Notes: generated from the letters alone by a model not told the origin. Positions 26,496-37,550 are shown, counted from the first letter of the stretch. The stretch: DNA of 64,000 nucleotides from Yersinia entomophaga (GCF_001656035.1 NZ_CP010029.1:482410-546409); one strand, 5' to 3'. Translations and numbers: made by a program.

Positions 26496-27164
26496 TTAAT
26501 TACGACGTTCGAAGGCCAGCGCCCGACGTTCAACCAGACGCATCAGTAGAGTCAGCAAGCCGTTAACACACAGGTAAACAATACCTGCCGCGCCAAATAC
26601 CATCACGTCGTAGGTGCGGCCATACATCAACTGGCTGTAACCCATCACTTCCATCAATGTAATGGTGTATGCCAGTGAGGTACTTTTAAACACCAACACT
26701 ACTTCGTTGGAATAAGACGACAGAGCGCGTTTAAAGGCGAACGGCAGTAAAATCCGCAGCGACTGGCGTTTGGACATTCCCAACGCTTCGCAAGACTGCC
26801 ACTGACCGGCAGGAATTGCCCGAACCGCTCCATGGAACAGCAGTGTGGTATAGGCCGCGCTGTTCAGCGCCAGTGCGATCATGGCACACAGCCAGGGTTG
26901 CGAAAGTACATGCCACAGCCACGGATATTCGCGGATCGCCGGGAATTGGCCGGGGCCGTAGTAAATCAGAAAGATTTGTACCAGTAACGGCGTGCCGGTG
27001 AACAACGTGATGTAAATCTTCACCAACTGCGTGGCTATCGGGGTTTTCAGCGTCAGAATGATGGTGAAAATCAACGACAGTACCAACGCCACCAGCAGCG
27101 AAACAAAGGTCAGCGTCAGGCTGGTATGCAGCCCTTTTAGGATCTCAGGTAAATAATCAAACAT
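26496..27164 (-). CDS. artM: Arginine importer permease ArtM
   Basis: A 222-residue inner-membrane permease (same length as E. coli ArtM) of the polar amino acid class, with about five hydrophobic segments and the coupling loop GQWQSCEALGMSKRQSLRIL. It pairs with ArtQ to form the arginine channel. The ATG overlaps the artQ stop by one base, so translation is coupled. It is the last gene of artPIQM. Confidence 0.95.
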   Translation of the reverse strand: MFDYLPEILKGLHTSLTLTFVSLLVALVLSLIFTIILTLKTPIATQLVKIYITLFTGTPLLVQIFLIYYGPGQFPAIREYPWLWHVLSQPWLCAMIALALNSAAYTTLLFHGAVRAIPAGQWQSCEALGMSKRQSLRILLPFAFKRALSSYSNEVVLVFKSTSLAYTITLMEVMGYSQLMYGRTYDVMVFGAAGIVYLCVNGLLTLLMRLVERRALAFERRN

Positions 27165-27880
27165 CAGGATGGGCTCCGTTCAAAACGCGTGGTACGGAGT
27201 TCAATCAGCTTGATTACATACTGACTTAGCAGAGTCACCACCAGATAAATTGCAGCGGCGATCATATACCAGGTAAAAGGTTCCTGTGTGCGCGTCGCGA
27301 TGCTTTTGGTCTGCAACATCAGGTCATTTACGCTAATCAACGACACTAACGCGGTGTCTTTCAGTAAAACCAACCACTGATTACCCAGCCCCGGTAGGGC
27401 GTGGCGCCACATTTGCGGCATAATCAGGCGGAAGAAGATCGTCGCCTGACTCATTCCCAGAGCCTGCCCGGATTCCCATTGACCGGCAGGAATCGCTTTG
27501 AGCGCGCCGCGCAGCGTTTGCGAAGCATAGGCAGAATACAGCAACGCCAGCGCAATCACGCCGCACAGGAAAGGGCTGACCTCAAATGTGTCGATATTCA
27601 GCTTCACCGGCAGTTCGAACAGATAGAAATTCAGAGTGAAGCCGTCTGACAGCATCATCAGTAATTGTGATGAACCGAAATAGATAAATAGCACGACCAG
27701 AATCTCTGGCAGGCCGCGTAGCAGCGTAACCCAGGCGGTGCCCAGATAGCTGATGACCTTCCAGCGGGAGGATTCCCAAACGGCGAACAACATTGCCAGA
27801 ATGAGGCCGAGAACCAGTGCGCAAACGGCAAGGCCGACGGTCATGCCGGCGGCGCTTGCTAAAGGTTGAAATTCATTCAT
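27164..27880 (-). CDS. artQ: Arginine importer permease ArtQ
   Basis: A 238-residue permease (E. coli ArtQ is 238). It has an N-terminal hydrophobic segment starting at [19 protein letters not shown] and a coupling loop with [18 protein letters not shown]. It is the partner of ArtM. The gene starts 11 bases after artI and ends on the first base of artM, as expected for a tight operon. Confidence 0.95.
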   Translation of the reverse strand: MNEFQPLASAAGMTVGLAVCALVLGLILAMLFAVWESSRWKVISYLGTAWVTLLRGLPEILVVLFIYFGSSQLLMMLSDGFTLNFYLFELPVKLNIDTFEVSPFLCGVIALALLYSAYASQTLRGALKAIPAGQWESGQALGMSQATIFFRLIMPQMWRHALPGLGNQWLVLLKDTALVSLISVNDLMLQTKSIATRTQEPFTWYMIAAAIYLVVTLLSQYVIKLIELRTTRFERSPS

Positions 27881-27891
27881 GGGTGCTTAAG

Positions 27892-28623
27892 TTACTGTTG
27901 GAACCATTTTTTGTAAATTGTCTGATAGGTGCCATCGGCTTTCACTTTCGCCAGTGCCGCATCTAACTTACCCAGTAATTCGGTATTGTTCTGACGTACC
28001 GCGATGCCCAGACCGGTACCGAAATAATCCGCATCGGAAATTTTGTCCCCGACCGGCATCAGTTCATGACTCTGCTTCAGCCACTCGTTGACCACTGCGG
28101 TATCACCGAATACTGCGTCCAGACGGCCATTTTTTAGATCCAGAATTGCATTCTGGTAGCTGTCGTAAGGCACTGCGGTGATTTCAGGGTGCTTTTCCAA
28201 CAAGAATTTCTGATGCGTTGAGCCGTTTTGCATGCCGACGCGTTTACCTTTTAGCGCGGCCAGATCGGCGATTTTGCCTTTCTGAGCGATAAACAGCGCT
28301 GAGTTATCGTAATAAGGTTTGGTGAACGCAACCTGTTTTAGACGCTCAGGCGTAATATCTACGCCGGAAATCACTGCGTCGAAACGTTTGAATTTCAGGC
28401 TCGGAATCAGACTGTCAAAGGCCTGATTGGTGAAAGTGCAGTTAGCCTGCATCTCTTTGCACAACGCATTGGCCAGATCGATATCAAAACCCTGCATTTT
28501 ATTATTAGCATCAATAAACTCGAACGGCGGGTAAGACGCTTCCGCCGCAAAACGAATGGTTTCAGCCGCAGAAGCAGACAGACTGATACTGGCAAGGACC
28601 GCTGCAATTAATAATTTTTTCAT
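27892..28623 (-). CDS. artI: Periplasmic amino acid-binding protein ArtI
   Basis: A 243-residue binding protein. The signal peptide ends near LSASA-AETIRFAAEASYPPFEF. It shares most of its length with ArtJ, differing in pocket residues (for example FIDANNK and SGVDITPERLKQ). E. coli ArtI is part of the arginine transport operon, but its ligand is less certain than that of ArtJ. The frame reads back to 28647, but ATG at 28623 begins the signal peptide and has GGGAA in front. It lies 20 bases after artP. Confidence 0.94.
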   Translation of the reverse strand: MKKLLIAAVLASISLSASAAETIRFAAEASYPPFEFIDANNKMQGFDIDLANALCKEMQANCTFTNQAFDSLIPSLKFKRFDAVISGVDITPERLKQVAFTKPYYDNSALFIAQKGKIADLAALKGKRVGMQNGSTHQKFLLEKHPEITAVPYDSYQNAILDLKNGRLDAVFGDTAVVNEWLKQSHELMPVGDKISDADYFGTGLGIAVRQNNTELLGKLDAALAKVKADGTYQTIYKKWFQQ

Positions 28624-28643
28624 CGAAAATTCCCAATTAGATA

Positions 28644-29372
28644 TCAATGTGACAGATAGCTGGCAAAAGCTTCGGTGTGAGGCTGGGCGAAATGACTGGC
28701 ATCGCCTTGTTCCACTACGTGACCGTTTTCCATATAAACCACCCGACTGGCAGTTTTACGGGCAACTTCAACTTCATGTGTGACGATAACCTGAGTGATA
28801 CCGGTCTCGGACAGCTCGCGAATTATGCTAACAATTTGCGCGGTAATTTCCGGATCAAGCGCCGCCGTTGGCTCATCAAACAACAGAACCTGTGGCTCCA
28901 TCATTAATGCTCGCGCAATGGCCACTCGCTGCTGTTGCCCCCCGGAAAGATGCAGTGGGAAACGGTCGGCAAAGTCGGTCAGCCGTAAACGGGACAGCAA
29001 TTTTTTCGCGCGCGCCATCGCCTGATCTTTAGATAGACCAAGCACCCGACAAGGCGCTTCAATCAGGTTTTGCACCACGGTCAGATGCGGCCAGAGATTA
29101 TATTGCTGGAATACCATGCCTACATTCTGACGCAGTTCGCGGATCGCTTTCGCGTCAGGAGCTTGGGTAAAGTTAAAATGGTTACCCGCGATCTGTAATG
29201 TCCCAGAGCGTGGCATTTCCAAAAGGTTGAGCACGCGCAGTAAAGAACTTTTACCCGCGCCGCTAGGGCCCAGCAAAACCAGGGTTTCCCCCGCTGGACA
29301 GTTCAATGTGATGTCGAACAGCGCCTGATGTGCGCCGTAGTAACAGTTAATTCCGTTAAGTTGAATACTCAT
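28644..29372 (-). CDS. artP: Arginine importer ATP-binding protein ArtP
   Basis: A 242-residue ABC ATPase (E. coli 242). Walker A is [11 protein letters not shown], the signature [16 protein letters not shown], and Walker [13 protein letters not shown], followed by the H-loop VTHEVEVA. It energises ArtQM. The frame extends to 29423, but ATG at 29372 ([16 protein letters not shown]) matches the family start exactly; its ribosome site is poor. It is the first gene of artPIQM. No clear ARG box is visible upstream, unlike artJ. Confidence 0.95.
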   Translation of the reverse strand: MSIQLNGINCYYGAHQALFDITLNCPAGETLVLLGPSGAGKSSLLRVLNLLEMPRSGTLQIAGNHFNFTQAPDAKAIRELRQNVGMVFQQYNLWPHLTVVQNLIEAPCRVLGLSKDQAMARAKKLLSRLRLTDFADRFPLHLSGGQQQRVAIARALMMEPQVLLFDEPTAALDPEITAQIVSIIRELSETGITQVIVTHEVEVARKTASRVVYMENGHVVEQGDASHFAQPHTEAFASYLSH

Positions 29373-29613
29373 GCGCCAAATCTGAATAGCCAATGATGCG
29401 GGGAATGTTAACTTCCGCGGCATACTTATGCAATCTTTGTGCGTTAAAATTTATTAATAACCGGTTGGAACCCGCAAAGCTAGCATAACCTCTGGGTTTA
29501 TTTCCCGTGGAGAGGAATTTGTCGTGTGGTGAATAAAACTGGCAGAGAATTCACTGAGGCGCATAAATGGCTGCCACCAGTGGTGCGATTCTCCGGCCAG
29601 TTTATTGTCTGAG

Positions 29614-30171
29614 CTAGCGCTGACCCAACAGCTGGCGCAGAGAGCTGGCTGGAGCATTGGCCCCCATAAAGCGAATATCGTCTACTACCCAGCAACTGCC
29701 TTCTCGTACCATCAAAACTTCATCCTGCCAGCGAGATTCCTTACCGTCCGGCGCGCGGTGTACCAGAGTCACTCGTAGCGGTATATTTTTGGCATCGGTG
29801 TTGGGAATGGTGGAGGCGCTGGCCACATCTGCGTCACTGACGCCGGCGTAAACGCTGGCGATGGCCTGATCGGCATGGGTGGTCGAACGGTTAGCGCTCT
29901 GCGTCTGGCGCGCCTTTTGAATATCCTGATACAGAGCCTGACTCAGGAAAGGACGCAGTTGTTCTGCGGAATAATTAGCAGACGCAGTGCCCGCAGCGCC
30001 CATTTGCTGTACGCGTAAGTTATAGAACTGTTCAGCGACTTGATCCGGGCCGCCTTCCACGCAAGGGCCGTTGCGACTGCCGATATCCTTAAACGCAGGT
30101 GTAACGGGAGTGGTACAGGCACTCAGCAGTAACGCCAAGGGTAATACCAGTGCAATATTTTTTTTGTTCAT
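29614..30171 (-). CDS. ybjP: Lipoprotein YbjP
   Basis: A 185-residue lipoprotein with signal peptide and lipobox LLSAC (C19). The residue after the cysteine is T, so Lol sorting to the outer membrane is expected. It shares GPCVEGGPD, VASASTIPN-DAKNIPLRV and WQDEVLM with E. coli YbjP (171). A middle segment of about 40 residues (75-115) is longer and different. Function unknown. It is a single-gene unit between artP and the divergent ybjQ. Confidence 0.9.
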   Translation of the reverse strand: MNKKNIALVLPLALLLSACTTPVTPAFKDIGSRNGPCVEGGPDQVAEQFYNLRVQQMGAAGTASANYSAEQLRPFLSQALYQDIQKARQTQSANRSTTHADQAIASVYAGVSDADVASASTIPNTDAKNIPLRVTLVHRAPDGKESRWQDEVLMVREGSCWVVDDIRFMGANAPASSLRQLLGQR

Positions 30172-30375
30172 TTTATTACCTATGTGAAATGCCAGACATG
30201 CAACTCAATCATGCAGTTAATATAGTATAAATTTATTTTTACGGATGAACTTAGGGTGCGTCTTATTTACTTGGAGTTCATGTTCATGTTGTTATAAATA
30301 TCTATCTGAAAATGATATGTACCGCCTATTATTTGGGCGATTTAGGGTTTTTATCTTTGGTTTAAGGAATATGCC

Positions 30376-30699
30376 ATGCAGTTATCTACCACTCCGACGT
30401 TAGAAGGTTTTACCATCACTGAGTATTGCGGTGTGGTCACCGGTGAAGCCATTCTGGGCGCGAATATTTTTAAAGATTTCTTCGCCGGCGTGCGGGATAT
30501 CGTGGGAGGCCGCTCCGGTGCCTATGAGAAAGAATTGCGGAAAGCGCGACAAATTGCCTTTAAAGAACTGCAGGAAGAGGCCGTGCAGCTCGGAGCCAAT
30601 GCCATTGTAGGCATTGATATTGATTATGAAACCGTAGGAAAAGATAGCAGCATGTTAATGGTTAGCGTCAGCGGCACAGCGGTTAAAGTATCCCGTTAG
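30376..30699 (+). CDS. ybjQ: YbjQ (UPF0145 heavy-metal-binding domain) protein
   Basis: A 107-residue soluble protein, the same length as E. coli YbjQ and highly conserved ([13 protein letters not shown] near 20-32, [11 protein letters not shown] near 45-55, [13 protein letters not shown] near 75-87). The fold is a pentameric alpha/beta domain; a heavy-metal role has been proposed from the family name but is not proven. AAGGAA precedes the ATG. It is followed by a strong palindromic terminator and then amiD. Confidence 0.92.
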   Translation: MQLSTTPTLEGFTITEYCGVVTGEAILGANIFKDFFAGVRDIVGGRSGAYEKELRKARQIAFKELQEEAVQLGANAIVGIDIDYETVGKDSSMLMVSVSGTAVKVSR

Positions 30700-30749
30700 T
30701 GGTTAAATTGGCTTGGTAATCCGAATTGTTTGCTGATCGTGTCGGTATA

Positions 30750-30785
30750 GAATAAAAAGGTAACGAATATTTTACCTTTTTATTC
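30750..30785. terminator. Terminator of ybjQ
   Basis: A perfect 14-bp inverted repeat (GAATAAAAAGGTAA / TTACCTTTTTATTC) around an 8-nt loop. It gives a T-run on both strands; amiD follows on the same strand 113 bases later. Confidence 0.85.
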
Positions 30786-30898
30786 AACTTATTAGGTTAA
30801 TTCATTTAACGCATTCCTCTTACTCATACCTATTAACGCGAAACGCGAAATTAGTTTTTATTAGGTAAAATCCGGAGGAAACCGATAAGGATATCGAG

Positions 30899-31828
30899 AT
30901 GAAACAATGCTTCTGGATGCTGTTTATTATGCTGTTGGTACCGTTTCATGCGCTGGGGGCTGTACAGGAAGACAAGGCTTTGGTTGACCAAGGGAGTTTT
31001 ATGTTGAATGACTCTCGTCAGGCAATGGGCGTCGATCGGCGGATTCGCTTTTTGGTTTTACATTATACGGCACTGAATTTTCCTGAATCCCTTAACGTGC
31101 TGACAACCGAACAGGTCAGCGCGCACTATTTGGTTCCAGCTTATCCTCCCCGAGATCACCATAGTGGTAAACCCGTCGCCTGGCAGCTGGTTCCCGAGCA
31201 CCTCAGAGCCTGGCATGCCGGAGTGAGCAGTTGGCGTGGGCGAACTAATCTCAATGACACCTCTATAGGCATTGAACAGGAAAACCCGGGATTCACCAGT
31301 ACCCTGTTGGGGAAGATACATTGGTACCCTTACACACCTCAACAAATTGAACTGGTCACTGCTTTGGCACATAAAATTATCGAACGTTATGAAATAGAGC
31401 CACGTAATGTTGTTGCTCACAGTGATATTGCGCCACAGCGTAAAGAAGATCCGGGGCCTTTGTTCCCTTGGGAGCATTTGGCGAAGCAAGGGATTGGGGC
31501 GTGGCCGGACGTCGCGGATGTTCAATATTATCTGGGGAAGAGGCGTGCAGATCGGGCCGTGCCAGTAATGCCGCTGTTAGCTAAACTCAGCTGTTATGGT
31601 TATGAAATCACGCCTGATATGACGCCGGAACAGCAGAGAAGAGTGATTAGCGCTTTCCAGATGCATTTTCGGCCCTCGGATATACGCGGTTTGCCTGATG
31701 CGGAAACCGAGGCGATAGCCGATGCATTATTGGTTAAATATCATAAGCCTGAGGAAAATAAGGATGTCGAGCTTCGGATGAGTGAGTCTGCGCTCAATAG
31801 CGTGAGTGCCGAGTGCGATAAACTCTAA
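30899..31828 (+). CDS. amiD: N-acetylmuramoyl-L-alanine amidase AmiD
   Basis: A 309-residue zinc amidase (E. coli 276). Zinc ligands by alignment are H55 (VLHYTA), H174 (VVAHSDIAP) and D184 (KEDPGP), with catalytic E126 and K182. A C-terminal peptidoglycan-binding domain follows from about residue 215. It cleaves the bond between MurNAc and the stem peptide, including anhydro forms. The N-terminal signal peptide (MKQCFWMLFIMLLVPFHALG) ends in ALG-AVQ and has no lipobox cysteine, unlike the E. coli outer-membrane lipoprotein. The only cysteine there is C4. It is therefore predicted to be soluble in the periplasm. A C-terminal extension of about 25 residues is also present. Confidence 0.9.
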   Translation: MKQCFWMLFIMLLVPFHALGAVQEDKALVDQGSFMLNDSRQAMGVDRRIRFLVLHYTALNFPESLNVLTTEQVSAHYLVPAYPPRDHHSGKPVAWQLVPEHLRAWHAGVSSWRGRTNLNDTSIGIEQENPGFTSTLLGKIHWYPYTPQQIELVTALAHKIIERYEIEPRNVVAHSDIAPQRKEDPGPLFPWEHLAKQGIGAWPDVADVQYYLGKRRADRAVPVMPLLAKLSCYGYEITPDMTPEQQRRVISAFQMHFRPSDIRGLPDAETEAIADALLVKYHKPEENKDVELRMSESALNSVSAECDKL

Positions 31829-31839
31829 AAGTGTCGCGA

Positions 31840-31873
31840 AAAAGCAGCGTAGCCCGTTGGTTTCGCTGCTTTT
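31840..31873. terminator. Bidirectional terminator between amiD and ybjS
   Basis: AAAAGCAGCG / CGCTGCTTTT with a 14-nt loop between the stop codons of these convergent genes. Confidence 0.8.
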
Positions 31874-31878
31874 CAGTA

Positions 31879-32886
31879 TTACCCTCGTAGCTTTCCGTGT
31901 TCTTTCAGCCAGCGAGCAGTGCGGTTAATGCTTTCATCCAAAGAAACCAGCGAGCGATAGCCCAATTCTTTTTCTGCCCGGCGGGTATCCAAAGTCAGAT
32001 CGAAGTTGAGCTTGGCGACGCCGTAGTGGGTCAGAACCGGCTCTTTTTCGCTTTTATTCCCCATTCTTTCCATGGTACGCGCCATCACGTCCAGCATTGG
32101 ATAGGGAATCGAACGAATGCGGCACGGCATATCCAGCGCGTCCAACAGCTGCTGAACGATGGTGCGCAGCGGGCGCGGCTGCTGATTGGTGATATTGTAA
32201 GCGCGGCCAGATTCGGTGGTGGTGGATTGCGTCGCCAGCCACATGGCGTGAACGGCGTTCTCCAGATAGGTCATATCCACCAACGCTTCGCCCCCGCGTG
32301 GCAATAACAAGGTGCCGTAGTGCTTAATCATGTGTAATAAGCGCGGTAGCATCACTTTGTCATGCGGACCAAACAGCCCCTGTGGGCGCAAAATGGTAAA
32401 GTGGGTTTGCGGGTTAGACAGAGCCAACTGCCGGATCACTTCTTCCCCCGCAGCTTTACTGCGGGCAAATTCGTTAGCAAAACGCGCCGGTCGGAAATCT
32501 TCCTGAATATTTCGGTGATGGTGATAATCGAAGTAAATCGCTGGGGAAGAGATATGAATAAAATTCTCTACCCCGTAAGCGGTTGCCCATTCCCCCAAAC
32601 GGCGAGTCGCGCGGACGTTCGCCAGTTCAAAAGCCTGCTCGGTACCCCAAGGGGAAGTGAAGCTGGAGCAATGCCAGAGCGTATCAACATCGGCCAGCAT
32701 GGCTTTGGCCTGCGATGAAACCAGATTCGTTAAATCGGCATGAATAAATTCAGCGCCCATTTTTTCCAATAGGCTACCCATGGCCTGATTACGACCGGTT
32801 GCTGTCACTTTGATACCTTGACGGCGGAGATATTCAACGGCGTTTCGGCCTAACCCACTGGTTGCGCCGGTGACCAATACCTTCAT
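31879..32886 (-). CDS. ybjS: YbjS, NAD-dependent epimerase/dehydratase family protein
   Basis: A 335-residue extended short-chain dehydrogenase (E. coli YbjS 337). The nucleotide-binding motif [11 protein letters not shown] is at residues 7-17, and the catalytic motif is a YxxxK variant around residues 120-150 ([13 protein letters not shown], then ARSKAAGEE). It may act on a steroid- or sugar-like carbonyl; the substrate is unknown. The frame extends seven codons upstream to a TTG, but ATG at 32886 matches the family start. It is separated from ybjT by about 150 bases in the same direction. Confidence 0.88.
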   Translation of the reverse strand: MKVLVTGATSGLGRNAVEYLRRQGIKVTATGRNQAMGSLLEKMGAEFIHADLTNLVSSQAKAMLADVDTLWHCSSFTSPWGTEQAFELANVRATRRLGEWATAYGVENFIHISSPAIYFDYHHHRNIQEDFRPARFANEFARSKAAGEEVIRQLALSNPQTHFTILRPQGLFGPHDKVMLPRLLHMIKHYGTLLLPRGGEALVDMTYLENAVHAMWLATQSTTTESGRAYNITNQQPRPLRTIVQQLLDALDMPCRIRSIPYPMLDVMARTMERMGNKSEKEPVLTHYGVAKLNFDLTLDTRRAEKELGYRSLVSLDESINRTARWLKEHGKLRG

Positions 32887-33038
32887 AACGAATTCGGTTC
32901 CCACCAAAAATCAGAGTGCTGGCGGCAATATCATGCGCGCAGCAAATAAGGTGCCATTCTTTCGTGAAATGATGCGCTATGCAATCAGAAAGGGCTGACT
33001 AAGGGTTGCAAACTGTGTGGTTGATCGACAAATGCGCG

Positions 33039-34481
33039 CTATTTGTGCGCTTCCCGATCGTATTGCTCGGCCAGTTGCGCAATTCTCTTCGCCATGCCAC
33101 GAAAAATAAACAGGTGAGCGGGCATCATAACGAACCAATACAGCAGTCCGCTGAAGCCTGCCGGATGCCACCAGGCCCGAACATCAAAGCGGCGTTTATC
33201 CCCTAAATCTTTGATGGTAAAGGTCAGTCGCCCCAATCCTGGCGCTTTCATACCAAACATCATGGCCAGTTGACGCAGTGGTTTTATCGTAATCACCTTC
33301 CAGCCATCGACTAAATCACCTAATTCCAGCGTTGGTCGGTCTGGTCGGCCGTAAACGACGCCTCCGCCTGCCAGATCGTCCATCCAGGCGCGGGTTTTCC
33401 ACAGCGGATTACCGTAAAAATAGCCTTCCGGGCCACCGATTTGCTGCACGACATGCCACAAAGCTTCGCTGGAAGCTGTGGTATCCAATTGGCAACCGGC
33501 CTGTTTGGGATAGAAGCCGTAACCGGGACGCCAGCGGGCGCGGGCTTCCGGATCGTAACCCCAATCGGCGGAGTCAACGACTTTGTCTTCCTGCCGCAGG
33601 GTTTCCCGCACCGCATCGTCAAAGCTGATTAAATTCTGCGGTATTAATGCCTGTAACGGAGCGCCGTCTGCGGGTAAGTCATGATTCAAGCCCTGAATCA
33701 ATGCGCTGGCAATACTGGTCGGCACCGAGGTAATCATGCTGATAAAATAGACCGAAATAAAACGGGTCGGCAGCGGAATCGGGATCAGCCAGCGACGTTT
33801 ACCGCTAATGGCAATAAAGCGCTCAAACAGGGTCTGATAACTGATGTATTCCGGTCCGGCGACGTCAAAAATGCGGTTTTCATCAGAGGGATAATTCAGT
33901 ATTTCCGTTAGATAAACTAATAGGTTATCCAGCGCGATAGGGGATGACTTGGAGCGAACCCAGCGCGGCGGCGTCAAAATTGGCAGGTTGTACACCATAT
34001 CGCGCATCACTTCAAAAGCCGCTGAACCGGGGCCGACAATAATGCTGGCACGTAACTCAGTGACAGGTACGCCGCTTTGTCGCAGTAAATCGCCAGTCAA
34101 TTTTCGGGCGACCAAATGTGGGGAACTGTTTTCCTCCGGTTGCAATGCTCCGAGGAATATCACCTGTTTTACCGAGGAGTTTTTCAGCGCTAGCTGCAAG
34201 TTACTGGCGGCCTGTCGCTCCTGTTCTACCAAGTCCTCGCCGTCGCCCATGGCGTGAACCAGATAGTAGAGAACGTCAATATCCTGTAGTGCGTGACGTA
34301 GGGTCTCCGGCTGATACAGATCGGCAAAACAGCAGCGAACATTCGGCCACTGTTGTTCTTCCAGCCATTCAATTCGACGTGCAGCGGCGGTAACCTGATG
34401 CCCTTGCTGGCAAAGGCGTGGAATTAAATGCTGGCCGATGTAGCCACTGGCACCTAACACTAAGATTCGTTGTGGTGTCAT
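33039..34481 (-). CDS. ybjT: YbjT, NAD(P)-binding membrane-associated protein with DUF2867
   Basis: A 480-residue protein (E. coli YbjT 476). The N-terminal Rossmann domain starts [21 protein letters not shown]-terminal DUF2867 domain follows from about residue 325, with the conserved [11 protein letters not shown] and DVRAWWHP and a hydrophobic end ([16 protein letters not shown]). Function unknown; an atypical short-chain dehydrogenase bound to the inner membrane is likely. ATG at 34481 is preferred over the GTG three codons earlier. It follows ltaE in the poxB-ltaE-ybjT-ybjS order of E. coli. Confidence 0.88.
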   Translation of the reverse strand: MTPQRILVLGASGYIGQHLIPRLCQQGHQVTAAARRIEWLEEQQWPNVRCCFADLYQPETLRHALQDIDVLYYLVHAMGDGEDLVEQERQAASNLQLALKNSSVKQVIFLGALQPEENSSPHLVARKLTGDLLRQSGVPVTELRASIIVGPGSAAFEVMRDMVYNLPILTPPRWVRSKSSPIALDNLLVYLTEILNYPSDENRIFDVAGPEYISYQTLFERFIAISGKRRWLIPIPLPTRFISVYFISMITSVPTSIASALIQGLNHDLPADGAPLQALIPQNLISFDDAVRETLRQEDKVVDSADWGYDPEARARWRPGYGFYPKQAGCQLDTTASSEALWHVVQQIGGPEGYFYGNPLWKTRAWMDDLAGGGVVYGRPDRPTLELGDLVDGWKVITIKPLRQLAMMFGMKAPGLGRLTFTIKDLGDKRRFDVRAWWHPAGFSGLLYWFVMMPAHLFIFRGMAKRIAQLAEQYDREAHK

Positions 34482-34602
34482 GATAGTCACTCGGTAAGGT
34501 TGGCGGTAACAGAATCGATATCTTGGGCTGTTTCTGCCGAAATAGAAATGCCCTGGCGACAGAATATCACCAAGGCGACGTAGACAAAAAATATTATTAA
34601 TT

Positions 34603-35619
34603 TCAGTTATGTAATGTCAAAAACTCATACCACAGTGCAACCACTCGTTCTAAATCACTTCGGCTAACGTCCAAATGCGTAATCATGCGGGTCACTGGCC
34701 CGGCGCTGATTAACACGCCGCGCTCACGCATCCACGGCCCCATTTGGGCCGCCAGCTCTGCCGACTGGCGAATGTACAATATATTGGTTTGAGCGCCGGG
34801 AGCGATAATCTCTACGCCGATATCCCGCAACTTTTGCTCCAGCCACACTGCGTTGTCGTGATCCTGCTGCAAGCGCTCCACGTTATGCTGCAAGGCGTAA
34901 AGTCCTGCAGCCGCCAGAATACCGGCCTGACGCATACCGCCGCCGGTTATTTTGCGCCAACGTATAGCGCGCTTAACGTATTCTTCGCTGCCGCACAGTA
35001 AGGAACCGACCGGTGCGCCCAATCCTTTGGAAAGACAGAGAGTCAGGGTATCGCAATACTGGGTGATTTCCCGTAGCGGAACCTTTAGCGCCACTGCGGC
35101 ATTCATAATGCGCGCCCCATCAATATGTAAAGCCAGATTTTTTTCGCGGGTCAACGCCCATGCCTGTTGCAGATAACTGATGGGCAGCACGCGGCCGCTG
35201 TGCGTATTTTCCAGACTGAGCAGACGGGTTTGAGCAAACAGAATGTCATCAGGTTTGATGGCGGCCAGTACTTTATCCAACGGCAAACTGCCGTCGTCAT
35301 TGGCATCCAGCGGTTGCGGCTGAATACTGCCTAAAACCGCTGCACCGCCCGCCTCGTACAGATAATTATGGGCTTTTTGTCCCACAATATACTCATCGCC
35401 ACGCTGGCAGTGCGTTAGTAATGCTACCAGATTGGCCTGAGTCCCGCTGGGTAAGAATAATGATGCCGCTTTGCCGGAGAGCCGCGCTCCCTCGGCTTCC
35501 AACGCCTTGACTGTTGGGTCCTCGCCGTACACATCATCGCCCACTTCGGCATTGGCCATTCGCTGACGCATGGCAGGAGAAGGGCGGGTTACTGTGTCAC
35601 TACGCAGATCGATATACAT
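34603..35619 (-). CDS. ltaE: Low-specificity L-threonine aldolase
   Basis: A 338-residue fold-type I PLP enzyme (E. coli LtaE 333). The PLP lysine is about K198 in [13 protein letters not shown]. Motifs near the start ([25 protein letters not shown]) are typical. It cleaves L-threonine and L-allo-threonine to glycine and acetaldehyde. The frame opens at 35673, but ATG at 35619 (MYIDLRSD) matches the family. It lies downstream of poxB with a 209-base gap that contains a short tandem repeat. Confidence 0.95.
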   Translation of the reverse strand: MYIDLRSDTVTRPSPAMRQRMANAEVGDDVYGEDPTVKALEAEGARLSGKAASLFLPSGTQANLVALLTHCQRGDEYIVGQKAHNYLYEAGGAAVLGSIQPQPLDANDDGSLPLDKVLAAIKPDDILFAQTRLLSLENTHSGRVLPISYLQQAWALTREKNLALHIDGARIMNAAVALKVPLREITQYCDTLTLCLSKGLGAPVGSLLCGSEEYVKRAIRWRKITGGGMRQAGILAAAGLYALQHNVERLQQDHDNAVWLEQKLRDIGVEIIAPGAQTNILYIRQSAELAAQMGPWMRERGVLISAGPVTRMITHLDVSRSDLERVVALWYEFLTLHN

Positions 35620-35757
35620 ATCGTGAAAGCTCTTGATAAAGGAAAGTCGCGAGGGCAGGATGAGTAACCTCACAGGGTAGCCGTCGGTTATTTTCCCCTG
35701 AAATCGTTAGTATCTGGCCGGATAAAAGTTTACCCGTGCCAGACCTTGATCGCTATC

Positions 35758-35784
35758 ATATGTCACAAGATATATGTCACAAGA
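35758..35784. repeat. Short tandem repeat between poxB and ltaE
   Basis: The 13-mer ATATGTCACAAGA occurs at 35758-35770 and again at 35772-35784, a period of 14 bases. A related GACATGTGAC is found at 35808-35817 in partly inverted form. It could be a regulator site for ltaE, but no known motif fits. Confidence 0.5.
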
Positions 35785-35828
35785 CAAAGTGTGGTACGGC
35801 AATATCTGACATGTGACCGACTCATTGA

Positions 35829-37550
35829 TTAACGTAGCCAGTTGGTTTTGGCCAGCTCAACCACTTCATCCCCGCGGCCATTGATAATGGCGCGCAGCAT
35901 ATACAGGCTAAAGCCTTTCGCCTGCTCAAATTTGATTTGCGGTGGCATGGAAAGCTCTTGCTTGGCGGTAACGACGTCCACCAATACCGGGCCTGGATGG
36001 GCGAAAGCCGTTTCCAGCGCGCTGTTCAGCTCGGATGCTTTCTCTACCCGAATGCCTTTTATTCCTGCCGCATTGGCAATGGCGGCGAAATTAGGATTGT
36101 GCAGATCCGTGCCGTCGGTCAGGTAGCCGCCAGCCTTCATTTCCATAGCGACAAAACCCAGCACGCTGTTATTGAACACCACAATTTTCACCGGCAGTTT
36201 AAGCTGCGCCAGTGATAGAAAATCGCCCATTAACATAGTAAAACCGCCGTCGCCGCACATTGCTACCACCTGACGTTCTGGTGCCGTTGCTTGCGCCCCT
36301 ATCGCCTGCGGCATGGCGTTGGCCATGGAACCGTGGTTAAACGACCCCAGTAGACGACGTTTACCGTTCATTTGCAGATAGCGGGCGGCCCAGACCGTTG
36401 GCGTTCCGACATCGCAGGTGAAAATGGCGTCGTCGGTCGCATAATGGCTGATTTGTTGCGCCAGATACTGTGGATGGATCGGCTGATCGTCATTGGCTGT
36501 CGCCAGTCCATCCAGATCTTTACGAGTGGTTCGGTAGTGTTCCAGCGCTTTATCCAGAAAACGCCGGTCGCTTTTTACCTGTAGTTGAGGCAATAGAGCG
36601 CGTAGGGTCGTTTTGATATCACCCATCAGCGCCCTATTCACCGGGCAGTGAGCGCCAATGCTTCCAGGATTAATATCGATTTGAATAATGTTAGCGTGAG
36701 TAGGATAAAAGGCCCGATAAGGGAACTGAGTGCCGAGCAAAATCAACGTATCGGCATTCATCATGGCGTGATAACCGGAGGAAAAACCAATCAGCCCGGT
36801 CATTCCGACGCTATAGGGATTATCCCACTCAATATGCTCTTTGCCGCGCAGCGCGTGTACCACCGGTGCTTGCAGCATTTCTGCCAGTTTCACCACTTCG
36901 TCATGGGCGTCGGCGCAGCCGCTACCGCACATCAACGTAATGTTTTTAGCGGAATTTAAGGTTTCAGCCAGCGCTTCCAGTTCGCTCATCGGCGGCTGAA
37001 TTAGCGGGTGTTTTGGGGTATGCCAGACCATCGGCGCATCTTCCGGCGCGGCTTGCAGTGCTACATCGCCGGGAAGCACAATCACAGAAACGCCGCGATT
37101 AAGGATGGCTTTGCGCATGGCGATTTCCAATACGCGCGGTAATTGCTCAGGATTTGTGACTAATTCGCAATAATGACTGCATTCGCGGAACAGTTCCTGC
37201 GGATGCGTTTCCTGAAAATAACCGCTGCCGATTTCACTGGAGGGAATATGTGCAGCAATGGCCAAAACCGGGACATGGTTACGGTGACAATCAAAAAGTC
37301 CGTTGATTAAATGCAGGTTTCCTGGCCCGCAGGAACCGGCACAAACCGCCAGTTCGCCGGTTAACTGCGCTTCTGCTCCAGCGGCAAAGGCCGCAACTTC
37401 CTCGTGACGAGTACCTAGCCATTCGATGGTGCCCATGCGATGCAAACTGTCACTTAATCCGTTTAAAGAGTCGCCGGTGACGCCCCAAATTCGTTTCACG
37501 CCAGCGAGTTCCAGCGTTTTAGCCACCAGTGTTGCTACGGTCTGTTTCAT
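35829..37550 (-). CDS. poxB: Pyruvate dehydrogenase (quinone), pyruvate oxidase
   Basis: A 573-residue ThDP- and FAD-dependent enzyme (E. coli 572). The ThDP glutamate lies in [13 protein letters not shown] and the ThDP/Mg motif is [15 protein letters not shown]...FNNS. It oxidises pyruvate to acetate and CO2 and passes electrons to ubiquinone at the inner membrane; the C-terminal tail acts as the lipid-activated membrane anchor. GGGGGAAG precedes the ATG. In E. coli it is sigma-S controlled. A minus-strand CCATACTT at 37596-37603, close to the sigma-S -10 CTATACTT, is consistent with this. Confidence 0.95.
   Translation of the reverse strand: MKQTVATLVAKTLELAGVKRIWGVTGDSLNGLSDSLHRMGTIEWLGTRHEEVAAFAAGAEAQLTGELAVCAGSCGPGNLHLINGLFDCHRNHVPVLAIAAHIPSSEIGSGYFQETHPQELFRECSHYCELVTNPEQLPRVLEIAMRKAILNRGVSVIVLPGDVALQAAPEDAPMVWHTPKHPLIQPPMSELEALAETLNSAKNITLMCGSGCADAHDEVVKLAEMLQAPVVHALRGKEHIEWDNPYSVGMTGLIGFSSGYHAMMNADTLILLGTQFPYRAFYPTHANIIQIDINPGSIGAHCPVNRALMGDIKTTLRALLPQLQVKSDRRFLDKALEHYRTTRKDLDGLATANDDQPIHPQYLAQQISHYATDDAIFTCDVGTPTVWAARYLQMNGKRRLLGSFNHGSMANAMPQAIGAQATAPERQVVAMCGDGGFTMLMGDFLSLAQLKLPVKIVVFNNSVLGFVAMEMKAGGYLTDGTDLHNPNFAAIANAAGIKGIRVEKASELNSALETAFAHPGPVLVDVVTAKQELSMPPQIKFEQAKGFSLYMLRAIINGRGDEVVELAKTNWLR

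Noticed and set aside
33320..33632. Several open frames of about 100 codons on both strands in ybjT
   Set aside because: All overlap the conserved ybjT reading frame and show no independent coding features.
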